Source: Tannerella sp. (GTDB taxonomy: Bacteria; Bacteroidota; Bacteroidia; Bacteroidales; Tannerellaceae). Taken from it: a stretch of DNA of 9,709 nt. Shown one piece after another: positions 1 through 7,154 of the stretch. The position numbers were made by a program, and so were the translations under genes. The DNA lies in NCBI GenBank assembly GCA_031283915.1, contig JAITAY010000239.1, positions 1-9,709 of the forward strand, in the 5' to 3' direction. The notes under the pieces were generated by a model that searched no databases, was not told the origin of the DNA, and saw only the letters and a list, made by a program, of their open reading frames with translations. Every line of letters begins with the position of its first letter. Position 1 is the stretch's first letter.

Positions 1-1
1 G

Positions 2-265
2 GCGAAGGCGGAACCCGGGGAACCGGGCGAACGGACGGAATCCGGCGGAATGCAATTGAGGGCGGCGACACATCCCTGGCCGGACAGTACGGTAACCTAT
101 ACACCTGCAGGCGAACGGAAAAGCAAATACGTGTATGCGTACGACGCCGCCGGAAACCAGACTTTATACGAATCCTACCAGTGGAAAAATAACGGGTGGA
201 AAGAAAGTTCCAGAATTGTGTATACGTACGCCGCCGGAAACCAGACTTTATCCGAATCCTACTAG
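2..265 (+). pseudogene. Upstream fragment of YD-repeat surface protein, ended by in-frame amber codon
   Basis: The frame is open from the window edge and ends at TAG 263-265. It begins with a low-complexity Gly/Glu/Pro stretch, then enters tandem units of the form YAYDAAGNQTL-ESYQW-NNGWK. The stop falls exactly where sister units have CAG (the Gln of the ESYQW motif): TAC-TAG-TGG here, TAC-CAG-TGG at 176-184 and 347-355. The same frame continues after the stop with W-ENNGWK and runs to 1609, so this and the next entry were very probably one gene. The 5' end, and any signal peptide, lie outside the window. The second unit also lacks one GAC codon (VYTYAAGNQT against VYAYDAAGNQT), so it is 84 rather than 87 bp. 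An ATG at 50 is in frame but is not followed by a secretion signal and is unlikely to be the true start. Alternatives are a sequencing error, amber read-through, or an inactive allele. Confidence 0.6.
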
Positions 266-475
266 TGGGAAAACAACGGGTGGAAAAGAAATTCGAGATA
301 TGTGTATGCGTACGACGCCGCCGGAAACCAGACTTTATCCGAAGCCTACCAGTGGGAAAACAACGGGTGGAAAGGACGTTCTAAATATACGTATGCCTAT
401 GACGACAGAGGGGTGCAGACTTTCAGCGGGGAACATAACTGGACGAATAATCAGTGGGTGAAATCCAGAGAAGAC
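131..475 (+). repeat. 87-bp tandem repeat array (about four units)
   Basis: Units begin at 131, 218, 302 and 389, spaced 87, 84 and 87 bp. The 84-bp step reflects one missing GAC codon in the second unit. The first three are nearly identical at the DNA level (for example CGCCGCCGGAAACCAGACTT in all three), implying recent duplication; the fourth has drifted. Each encodes about 29 residues of the repeat protein. The second unit carries the amber codon. Confidence 0.88.
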
Positions 476-1609
476 TATTATGACAGGAAGGCCGTCAATT
501 CCAATGTCTATGTGACTGTCAGCCTGCGTTACAATGAGGATGGCAGCAGGTTGGGGGATCTACTTTTCGTAGAAAACAGCGGGCTTAACGGGGCATATTT
601 TGTTTCTCCGGAGTCTAAGATGGAATATAAAGCCACATACGATTCAAACGATAATCCGACACTGGTGGAGACTACCGTTCTGCGAGACGGAAAAAGAGTT
701 CCGAATAACAGATATGTTCTTAAATACAGTAAGAACAATCCTGTGTCCAGTGAAGTGTACAGTTATAACGGAAAAGACATCGGTCAAATGTACTTGAAAG
801 CAAACAACACCTATGATGCAGGGGGAAATCGCACGCTGTCCGAATCGTATGACTGGGATTGGGATTCAAATAAATGGACAGGAATAGCCAGGTCGGTCTC
901 CACGTATGATACAAACAGGAACGAGACATTGTATAAACATTACAAATGGAATACTTCGTCCGGCAGCTGGATGGAGAGCAGCAAATCCGTCATCGCGCAT
1001 GACGCAAACGGGAACCAGACATTGTATGAACATTACAACTGGGATACTTCGTCCGGCAAGTGGATTGGGGACAGAAAATATGTCCAGGCGTATGACGCAT
1101 ACGGGCACAATACATTGTATGTATATTACAGATGGGATACTTCGTCCGGCAGCTGGATTTGGAGCAGCAAAACTGTCTATGCGTATGACGCATACGGGAA
1201 CGAGACATTGTATGAATCTTACAGCTGGGATACTTCGTCCGGCGACTGGATTGGGAGCAGCAAAACCGTTTATGAAAAAAACGGGTATGGCCAGGAAATG
1301 CTCTCCAAATCCTATGTATGGAACAATGGCTGGGAATGTACGTCATATACCGTCTCCTATCCCGAAAGCGGCTATCCCGACGGGACGGAACGCATCGGAG
1401 AGGCCGAAGCGCTCGCCTACATCCACGGCGACGTGCTTCATATCCAAACCGTTCAAGCCGAACGTATAACAATCTATACCCTCAACGGGTCGAAGGTGTA
1501 CGAAGGAACGGTGCCGGCAGGTGCAACCGCTCTTTCCGCCGGACGCCTGCCCAAAGGCGTGCTGATCGTGAGGGGCGGCAGCGGCTGGACGGGAAAGGTC
1601 ATCCGGTAA
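302..1609 (+). CDS. YD-like tandem-repeat protein with C-terminal T9SS sorting domain (3' part of interrupted gene)
   Basis: This is a 435-codon frame if started at GTG 302, but that GTG is simply the Val of a repeat unit and nothing marks it as a real start; the frame extends back to the amber codon at 263-265. Residues 1-60 continue the YDAAGNQT repeats. Residues ~60-190 are a more diverged segment that still shows Tyr/Asp/Gly-rich strands. Residues ~200-325 are four regular 31-residue units (YDxxGNxTLYExYxWDTSSGxW). The last ~60 residues have the shape of a type A T9SS C-terminal domain: the ITIYTLNGSKVYEG strand, then LPKGVLIVRGG and a basic end, GKVIR. Such domains direct passage across the outer membrane and usually attachment to the cell surface. 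A sorting domain without an N-terminal signal peptide makes no sense alone, which supports this being the tail of the interrupted gene. The repeats resemble YD/Rhs-type repeats; I cannot name the family and no enzymatic domain is visible. Confidence 0.72.
   Translation: MYAYDAAGNQTLSEAYQWENNGWKGRSKYTYAYDDRGVQTFSGEHNWTNNQWVKSREDYYDRKAVNSNVYVTVSLRYNEDGSRLGDLLFVENSGLNGAYFVSPESKMEYKATYDSNDNPTLVETTVLRDGKRVPNNRYVLKYSKNNPVSSEVYSYNGKDIGQMYLKANNTYDAGGNRTLSESYDWDWDSNKWTGIARSVSTYDTNRNETLYKHYKWNTSSGSWMESSKSVIAHDANGNQTLYEHYNWDTSSGKWIGDRKYVQAYDAYGHNTLYVYYRWDTSSGSWIWSSKTVYAYDAYGNETLYESYSWDTSSGDWIGSSKTVYEKNGYGQEMLSKSYVWNNGWECTSYTVSYPESGYPDGTERIGEAEALAYIHGDVLHIQTVQAERITIYTLNGSKVYEGTVPAGATALSAGRLPKGVLIVRGGSGWTGKVIR
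905..1276 (+). repeat. 93-bp tandem repeat array, four units
   Basis: ATACTTCGTCCGGC recurs at 951, 1044, 1137 and 1230, exactly 93 bp apart each time. Units aligned on the YD motif start at 905, 998, 1091 and 1184, and encode 31 residues each, ending WDTSSGxWxxSSKxV. A fifth, degenerate unit without the DTSSG insert follows at 1277. The unit is related to the 87-bp one but two codons longer, so the gene contains two separately amplified arrays. Confidence 0.9.
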
Positions 1610-1632
1610 AACCGGCTACCTGGTGTCTTGTC

Positions 1633-1717
1633 TGAACTGTGATTGGGTGATTGGGATGATGGATATGATTTTCCTTCAGGTCATACGAATCAAACCAATC
1701 ACCCAAACCGCAGTTCA
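1633..1717. repeat. Imperfect inverted repeat in the gap after the repeat protein
   Basis: The left arm 1633-1654 (TGAACTGTGATTGGGTGATTGG) is matched by the reverse complement of 1695-1717, with two substitutions and one inserted base. The 40-base loop contains a smaller stem, TATGA 1664-1668 with TCATA 1681-1685. There is no U-tract after the right arm, so it is a poor intrinsic terminator, although its place about 25 bp after the stop codon would suit one. It could be a copy of a dispersed intergenic repeat. Confidence 0.7.
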
Positions 1718-2101
1718 ACTTCCTTATTCCTGCCCTGTCCCAACATCCGTCAATTAAGGATGTACGAACAAAATCCCTGTGACAGTCCCGGCTCGAAGCG
1801 GTAAACACGCGCAAACTGGCAAAGCAGTCTGACCGTTTCCTTCCGCGGGCCGAAAGCCTGTTTCGCTTCTTTTTCCATTTGGCTGTTCGCTTCCTCACTG
1901 TTTATACTCCGGGTAAAAAATTTCTTCATAGGCTCCTGGTTTTGAATTTCATTGAAAAAACGCTGGCGGGTAACAATTATTGCATCCGGTTTGTTTTTTA
2001 TCCGGGACGGTCTTTAACGGTAACACGTTTTCCGTTTGCCCATTATGCAGGAAGAAAATTTCGCCTTAATGCCGTTCTTTTTCGCGATAGGATAAATTAA
2101 G
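1718..2101. other. Intergenic stretch with no supported gene
   Basis: Short open frames exist on both strands (1599-1898 minus, 1879-2100 plus), but they are rich in Arg/Cys/His or aromatic residues without domain-like patterning, and the minus one runs through the inverted repeat. I see no RNA gene, insertion-sequence end or clear terminator. The 3' third is AT-rich and leads into the promoter of the downstream operon. Confidence 0.5.
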
Positions 2102-2132
2102 TTGGATGTTTTGCAGGTGATTCGTAGATTTG
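2102..2132 (+). promoter_or_regulatory. Probable Bacteroidetes promoter for the DUF362/polyferredoxin operon
   Basis: TAGATTTG at 2125-2132 matches the Bacteroidetes -7 consensus TAnnTTTG exactly. TTG at 2102-2104, about 20 bases upstream, fits a minimal -33 box (TTTG/TTG). Initiation would fall near 2139, leaving a 5' leader of about 40 bases that is A-rich before the ATG, as is usual in this phylum. Confidence 0.55.
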
Positions 2133-2179
2133 CGGGGTAAAAAGTTGAGGTCTTTAATGAACTGATAAATAAAAGCAAG

Positions 2180-3121
2180 ATGAAACGTCGTGATTTTTTG
2201 AAAAATAGTGTGATTGCAGGTGCCGGCGCCACGTTCGCGCTGAACTTTGAGGACTTAGAGGCTGCCCTGACCAGCCACACCGTTGCGGTGGAAAGCGCTC
2301 CGGAACTGGTCGCCGTCATGGGCGGCGAACCGGAAGACATGCTTGAAGAGGCGCTGGCGGAATTGGGCGGAATAGAGAAATTTGTCAAAAAGGGACAGAA
2401 AGTGGTTATCAAGCCGAATATCGGTTGGGATCGCACGCCCGAACTGGGAGCCAATACCAATCCGAAACTGATCGGCGCACTGATAAGGAAGTGTCTGGCT
2501 GCGGGTGCGCAGAAAGTGACCGTCTTTGACCACACGTGCGACAACTGGCAGAAATGTTATGCCTCGAGCGGCATCGAAGCAGTCGTCAAGGCAGCCGGCG
2601 GAACGATACTCCCCGCTAATGACGAACGTTACTACAGCAAGGAAGTCGCATTGCCGGGAGGTATCACCCTGAAAAATGCCAAAATTCATGATGCCCTGAT
2701 GGAGGCGGACCTCTGGTTTAATGTGCCGGTGCTGAAGAATCACGGCGGAGCCAAGTTGTCCTGTGCGATGAAAAACTATATGGGTATCGTCTGGGATCGC
2801 CGCATTTTCCATCAGAATGATCTCCAGCAATGCATTGCCGACGTCTGTACCTGGACGAAGAAACCGGCGCTGAACATCGTTGACGCCTACCGGATCATGC
2901 ACCAGAACGGGCCGCAGGGCAAAAGCGCTTCCGACGTCTCTACCGTCAAGTCCCTGATTGCCTCCACGGATATTGTGGCAGCAGATACGGCGGCGTTGCG
3001 TTTTTTTAATCAGGTCAAAAAGTTGGACATCCACGCCGTCGGACATATCGGTAAAGGCGAAACGCTCAAACTGGGAACGGCAGACCTCGACAAAATCAGG
3101 ATCAAACGCATCAAGTTATAA
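2180..3121 (+). CDS. Tat-signal DUF362 domain protein
   Basis: This is a 313-residue protein of the DUF362 family, whose biochemical activity is not established; members are often found beside iron-sulfur proteins. The N-terminus MKRRDFLKNS, followed by the hydrophobic VIAGAGATFAL (residues 11-21), is a twin-arginine (RRxFLK) export signal, so folded export, probably with a cofactor, is expected. Family-like segments are KVVIKPNIGWD (74-84), the TVFDHTCDNW block (114-123) and NVPVLKNHGGAKLSCAMKNY (181-200), with SLIASTDIVAADTAAL near the C-terminus. Cysteines at 105, 120, 126, 195, 218 and 223 are scattered and do not form a ferredoxin motif, so it probably lacks its own classical [4Fe-4S] cluster. 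The start is well placed: the Tat motif begins at residue 3 and the only nearby upstream ATG (2157) is followed at once by a stop. The stop codon directly precedes the ATG of the polyferredoxin, implying translational coupling and joint function. Substrate and reaction are unknown. Confidence 0.87.
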   Translation: MKRRDFLKNSVIAGAGATFALNFEDLEAALTSHTVAVESAPELVAVMGGEPEDMLEEALAELGGIEKFVKKGQKVVIKPNIGWDRTPELGANTNPKLIGALIRKCLAAGAQKVTVFDHTCDNWQKCYASSGIEAVVKAAGGTILPANDERYYSKEVALPGGITLKNAKIHDALMEADLWFNVPVLKNHGGAKLSCAMKNYMGIVWDRRIFHQNDLQQCIADVCTWTKKPALNIVDAYRIMHQNGPQGKSASDVSTVKSLIASTDIVAADTAALRFFNQVKKLDIHAVGHIGKGETLKLGTADLDKIRIKRIKL

Positions 3122-4696
3122 ATGAAAAAGCTTCATTTCCTGAAAGTATTGCGGGTTGTGCTCGCAATACTTTTTTTCAGTCCGATACTGCTCTTTTTTG
3201 TTGACTTCAGCGGCAAACTGCCCTGTCAACTCCACGTGCTGGCGCATCTTCAACTGCTTCCCGCCCTGCTGGGCGGCATGTACGGTCTGTTTCTCTTCTG
3301 GCTGGTATTGACGCTCGTGCTCGGTCGCGCATACTGTTCCGTCGCCTGTCCGGCCGGCGTACTGCAAGATATCGTCAACCGGATTTTTTGCATCGGAAAA
3401 AAAAAGAGAAAGGGCGTCCTCCGTTTCCGTTACCATGCACCGCTGAACGTGTTTCGCTACGTACTGCTGGCGGTCGTTTTCGGGCTGGCCGTTTTTGGGG
3501 TGACGGAACTTTGCATGTGGCTCGATCCTTACAGCAATTTCGGACGCATCGCCGCCAACCTGTTCCGTCCCGTCGTACTGGAGGGGAACAACCTGCTGGC
3601 TGACGGACTGCACAAAACAGGAAACTATTCGCTTTATCACATCCCCGTCACTTCCGTGACGGCCGTTTCACTGGCGGCAGCCGGCATCGCACTGGTACTG
3701 TTTATCGTCATGGTCGTTTTTCGCGGACGCTACTTCTGCAATACCCTGTGCCCGGTCGGCGCTCTGTTGAGCCTCGTGTCGCGCTATTCGATTTTCCGCA
3801 TCGTTTTCGATAAAAAGGCGTGCATTCAGTGCCGGTCGTGCGAATATACCTGCAAGGCCGAAGCCATTGATCCGAAAGCCATGAAAGTCGACATGTCGCG
3901 GTGCGTCAGTTGTTTCAATTGCCTCTCGTCGTGCAGGAAGGAGGCGTTGACATACAAACCGGCGCCGCTTCTGTCCCGGGCGCGGCGTTTTTTTATAAAA
4001 AAAGCGCTTCCGGCAGCCGGACAGTCGCCGGACAGCCGCCGGACGTTTCTGGCGACAGGCGCAGCCATCGCTTCCGCTCTCCCGCTGGCCGTACTGAAGG
4101 CGCAGCAGAGAAAGGCGGGCAAAGAAAGCGGTGATATCCTTTCGCAGCCGGTCACTCCGCCCGGCTCGCTGAACCTGACGCATTTCAAAGACCGCTGTAC
4201 GGCCTGCCACCTGTGCGTTACCAAATGTCCGAGTCACGTCCTGCGTCCCGCCGGACTGGAATATGGCTTCGACTACCTGTTGAAACCACGCATGGCTTAC
4301 ATCGACAGCTACTGCAATTTCGAATGCGTCATCTGTTCCGAAATCTGTCCCACGCACGCCCTCCGGCCGTTGACGGTCGAAGAGAAGAAAATCACGCAAA
4401 TCGGCATCGCCCGGTTTTTTATAGACCTGTGCATTGTCCATACGGAAGAAAACGACTGCGGCGCATGTTCCGAACATTGCCCGACACAGGCCGTGCACAT
4501 GGTTCCCTACAAGGGTACGCTGACGATTCCGCAGGTTGAACCGGAGTTGTGCGTAGGTTGCGGCGGTTGCGAATCCATCTGTCCGGTGCGGCCGGTGCGC
4601 GCCATTCTCGTCGAAGCCAATGAAACTCACCTCGCAGCCGAGAAACCCGAAGAGGAAGAGGCTTTGGACATAAACGTAGACGAGTTCGGATTTTAA
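3122..4696 (+). CDS. Fused NapH/NapG-like membrane polyferredoxin
   Basis: This 524-residue protein joins two modules. Residues 1-290 resemble NapH/YccM membrane ferredoxins: four hydrophobic segments (about 8-29, 44-68, 110-131, 175-200), two CxxxCP motifs (C72/C76-P77 and C206/C210-P211), then two CxxCxxCxxxC clusters (234-244 and 261-271). Residues 300-524 resemble NapG/MauM ferredoxins: SRRTFLATGAAIASALPLAV (305-324) looks like a Tat signal and membrane segment, followed by four cluster motifs at C359-C369, C398-C409, C437-C453 (first spacing of nine residues) and C477-C487. In nitrate reductase systems NapH and NapG are separate and together form a quinol dehydrogenase; that role is inferred here, as no nap reductase gene is present. 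The ATG begins immediately after the upstream TAA, so the two genes form an operon and the DUF362 protein is the obvious redox partner. The C-terminus is acidic. Family assignment is firm; electron donor and acceptor are unknown. Confidence 0.88.
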   Translation: MKKLHFLKVLRVVLAILFFSPILLFFVDFSGKLPCQLHVLAHLQLLPALLGGMYGLFLFWLVLTLVLGRAYCSVACPAGVLQDIVNRIFCIGKKKRKGVLRFRYHAPLNVFRYVLLAVVFGLAVFGVTELCMWLDPYSNFGRIAANLFRPVVLEGNNLLADGLHKTGNYSLYHIPVTSVTAVSLAAAGIALVLFIVMVVFRGRYFCNTLCPVGALLSLVSRYSIFRIVFDKKACIQCRSCEYTCKAEAIDPKAMKVDMSRCVSCFNCLSSCRKEALTYKPAPLLSRARRFFIKKALPAAGQSPDSRRTFLATGAAIASALPLAVLKAQQRKAGKESGDILSQPVTPPGSLNLTHFKDRCTACHLCVTKCPSHVLRPAGLEYGFDYLLKPRMAYIDSYCNFECVICSEICPTHALRPLTVEEKKITQIGIARFFIDLCIVHTEENDCGACSEHCPTQAVHMVPYKGTLTIPQVEPELCVGCGGCESICPVRPVRAILVEANETHLAAEKPEEEEALDINVDEFGF

Positions 4697-4711
4697 TTAT
4701 ACTGCACACGG
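4697..4711 (+). repeat. 15-bp direct repeat, copy 1 (upstream of helicase)
   Basis: TTATACTGCACACGG starts directly after the polyferredoxin stop codon and differs at one base from 7004-7018 on the other side of the helicase gene. Both copies are followed within a few bases by an ATTTTG/GTTTTG stretch and then GCAT and CATAGAAA. Confidence 0.6.
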
Positions 4712-4804
4712 GAAGATTTTGCATAGAAAGAAGAAAGTTCGCCGTTCTGCGCGGTATAACAGACAGGGCTTTTTTCCGGGTAACGGAAGAGGCGTCGAAA
4801 CGGG

Positions 4805-6949
4805 ATGGAAGATTATCTTGAAAAACTGAATCGGGAACAGCAGGAAGCCGTCCGCACGACGGAGGGCGCCGTACGGGTGATTGCCGGCGCGGGAACCGGA
4901 AAAACGCGAACGTTGACCTCCCGCTTCTCTTATCTTGTCTCCACGCTGGGCATTGCGCCGAACCATATCCTTTGCGTGACGTTTACCAACCGGGCGGCCA
5001 ATGAAATGAAACGCCGGATACGCGCTGCGCTGGGCGACCTCGACCTCGGCTATATCTGCACCTTCCACGCCTTTTGCACCCGGTTGCTGAAGGAAGATAT
5101 TCACGTATTGAACTATCCGGCAAACTTCATCATCCTGGATGTGGAAGACCAGAAACAACTGTTGTTGAAAATCTTCGGGGACATGGGATTGACGTTGCGC
5201 GAAACGACCGTCAAGCGGGTCATGGATGAAGTGATCGAAGCCCGGAAACTGTATGCGACCGGTTACATTGACGATATCCGCGAACTGAACAACGAACACT
5301 TGAAAGCCCGGTTTTCGCAGGCCGGCGACAGGGACGAGGAACTGTTCCTGCGCTATCTTTACGAACAGAAAAAATGCTTTGGCTGCGATTTCAACGACCT
5401 CATCAATTTCGCTACCTACATGCTGGAACACTTTCCGGACGTGCGGCGAAAATGGAGCGACCGGATGCAGTACGTAATGGTGGACGAGTTTCAGGACGTG
5501 AGCAAACGGCAGTACGCCCTCGCGCAGATGCTGTCGGAAACGCATGGGAACCTGTTTATCACAGGCGATCCCGACCAGACGATATACTCCTGGCGCGGCT
5601 CGCACGTCCAGCTCTTTCTGGACTTTGACAGGACCTATCCCGAAGCCAGCACCCTGTTGCTTACGACCAATTACCGTTCGACGCCGGAAATCCTGGTGGC
5701 CTCCAACACGCTGATCGAAAAGAACGAAATACGTTTTCCCAAAACGTTGACCGCCCTGAAAGCAAGCGGACGGCGCCCGCTTTATTTCCATGCCAAAAGC
5801 GGGAAGGAAGAAGCCGGATGGATGCTTACGGAAATAGAAACCTTGCGGAAAAACGGCGTATCCCCCGGCCATATTGCCGTGCTCTACCGCGCTCATTACC
5901 TGACTCGGGCAATCGAGGAATGTTTTGTGGAAAAGGGATTGCCATACACGATTTTCAGCGGTATCGAGTTCTACGGGCGCAGGGAAATCAAGGATGTGAT
6001 TTGCTATCTGCGGATGGTGACAACCGGCGACGACATCGCCTTTCTGCGCACCGTCAACCTCCCGCCGCGGAAAATCGGGAAGAAAAAGCTGGCTGCCCTG
6101 AAGGACACGGCCGACGAAAGGAACTGTTCGCTTTACGAAGCGCTGAAGCTGCACCTGCGCAACGGGAACCTGTTTGCCGGCACGCAAGCCATGCATTATG
6201 TCGAAGCCATCGAACAGGTACGGAAACAGCGTGCCGGCCTGACGCTGGGCGACATGCTGCAAGCCCTGCTCGACCGGAGCGGCTACGAAGCCTTTCTGCG
6301 TTTGCAGGGCGACCAGGAACGGCTCGACAACGTGGCGGAACTCAAGCGGGCAGTAGAAAATGCCGGTCAGGATGCAGATGCTTCGCTGGAGGATTTTCTG
6401 GCGCGGGTTGCCCTGTTCACGAACCTTGACGGCGAAGAACGGCGCGATACCGTTAAATTGATGACCGTTCACACGGCCAAGGGCATGGAATTTCCGTATG
6501 TTTTCATTTGCGGCCTGAACGAGGGCGTCTTCCCCAGCCGACGCATCAGCACACCCGAGGAAATGGAGGAAGAACGCCGCCTGGCTTACGTGGCCATGAC
6601 CCGCGCCATGGAGCGACTTTACCTCTCCGATTCCGAAGGTGTCGGGAATGACGGCATCTTCAAGTATCCCTCCCGTTTCATCTTTGATGCCGGCAGGGAA
6701 CACATGGACTGCGTTGCGCCACTGGACGCCCAACTGGAAGAAAGCGCCCGGAGCTATATCCGGCGGGAGGAAGAAGCGCTGAACTGCCGTCGTCCGGCGT
6801 TTGTCGCCGGCGACAGCGTCATCCATCCTGTTTTCGGGCAGGGCAGGGTCATGGCCGTCTATTCCGGCGAAGGCTGTTACGGCATCCTGTTCGACAGCTT
6901 GAAGACCGAACGCAGCATCCACTTCGGCGCAAACCTCCAAAAGAAGTAA
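4805..6949 (+). CDS. UvrD/PcrA-family superfamily 1 ATP-dependent DNA helicase
   Basis: This 714-residue protein has the usual length and full motif set of a 3'-5' SF1A helicase that unwinds DNA in repair, replication restart or transcription-linked repair. Visible are the Q motif LNREQQEAV (8-16), Walker A GAGTGKT (28-34), motif Ia TFTNRAANEMKRRI (59-72), motif Ib TFHAFCTRLL, Walker B DEFQD (227-231), motif III GDPDQTIYSWRGS (254-266), motif IV TTNYRSTPEIL, motif V LMTVHTAKGMEF (552-563) and motif VI EEERRLAYVAMTRA (588-601). The last ~50 residues (VAGDSVIHPVFGQGRVMAVY and onward) match the C-terminal Tudor-like domain of PcrA/UvrD, which in other bacteria contacts RNA polymerase. The start at ATG 4805 puts the Q motif at the normal distance from the N-terminus. 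It stands alone: 108 bp from the upstream operon and convergent with comEC. No catalytic residue appears missing. Whether it is the main UvrD or a paralogue cannot be told from one locus. Confidence 0.95.
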   Translation: MEDYLEKLNREQQEAVRTTEGAVRVIAGAGTGKTRTLTSRFSYLVSTLGIAPNHILCVTFTNRAANEMKRRIRAALGDLDLGYICTFHAFCTRLLKEDIHVLNYPANFIILDVEDQKQLLLKIFGDMGLTLRETTVKRVMDEVIEARKLYATGYIDDIRELNNEHLKARFSQAGDRDEELFLRYLYEQKKCFGCDFNDLINFATYMLEHFPDVRRKWSDRMQYVMVDEFQDVSKRQYALAQMLSETHGNLFITGDPDQTIYSWRGSHVQLFLDFDRTYPEASTLLLTTNYRSTPEILVASNTLIEKNEIRFPKTLTALKASGRRPLYFHAKSGKEEAGWMLTEIETLRKNGVSPGHIAVLYRAHYLTRAIEECFVEKGLPYTIFSGIEFYGRREIKDVICYLRMVTTGDDIAFLRTVNLPPRKIGKKKLAALKDTADERNCSLYEALKLHLRNGNLFAGTQAMHYVEAIEQVRKQRAGLTLGDMLQALLDRSGYEAFLRLQGDQERLDNVAELKRAVENAGQDADASLEDFLARVALFTNLDGEERRDTVKLMTVHTAKGMEFPYVFICGLNEGVFPSRRISTPEEMEEERRLAYVAMTRAMERLYLSDSEGVGNDGIFKYPSRFIFDAGREHMDCVAPLDAQLEESARSYIRREEEALNCRRPAFVAGDSVIHPVFGQGRVMAVYSGEGCYGILFDSLKTERSIHFGANLQKK

Positions 6950-6982
6950 GGGGTTGGCAATAAAGTGTAACAGGGAACTCCC

Positions 6983-7012
6983 GCAGTACGATATTCGTTA
7001 TTATTATACTGC
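6983..7012 (+). other. Weak stem-loop downstream of the helicase gene
   Basis: GCAGTACGATA (6983-6993) can pair with TATTATACTGC (7002-7012), nine or ten of eleven positions counting one G-U pair, around an 8-base loop. No U-tract follows, so a terminator role is uncertain. The right arm overlaps the second copy of the 15-bp repeat. Confidence 0.35.
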
Positions 7013-7018
7013 ACGCGG
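7004..7018 (+). repeat. 15-bp direct repeat, copy 2 (downstream of helicase)
   Basis: TTATACTGCACGCGG differs from copy 1 at 4697-4711 only at base 12 of the repeat. It lies 55 bp after the helicase stop codon. Confidence 0.6.
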
Positions 7019-7070
7019 TACAGTTTTGTGCATGCCCGTCAGCATAGAAAAGGGTATCCGCCCACGCGCT

Positions 7071-7094
7071 TTCTTGCCCTCCTTCTTGCCCTCC
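7071..7094 (+). repeat. 12-bp tandem duplication
   Basis: TTCTTGCCCTCC occurs twice in succession in the non-coding gap after the helicase gene. It is a simple slippage-type duplication with no visible function. Confidence 0.8.
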
Positions 7095-7154
7095 TTTTTA
7101 TCCGTCAGTTTTAACTCAATGTCATCAAGTTAAGCGCTAAAAGGCTGTAGTAGA

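Noticed and set aside
1599..1898. Minus-strand frame of 99 codons in the gap after the repeat protein
   Set aside because: It runs through the inverted repeat at 1633-1717 and into the end of the upstream gene, has no recognisable domain and a composition typical of non-coding DNA.
2255..4630. Long minus-strand frames (2255-3046, 3668-4630) opposite the redox operon
   Set aside because: They are antisense shadows of the DUF362 and polyferredoxin genes; the translations are low in domain-like patterning and rich in Arg/Gln/His.
4697..6940. A 747-codon open frame on the minus strand
   Set aside because: It lies wholly opposite the helicase gene, whose full motif set proves the plus strand is coding. 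The antisense translation lacks any recognisable domain and is an effect of codon bias.
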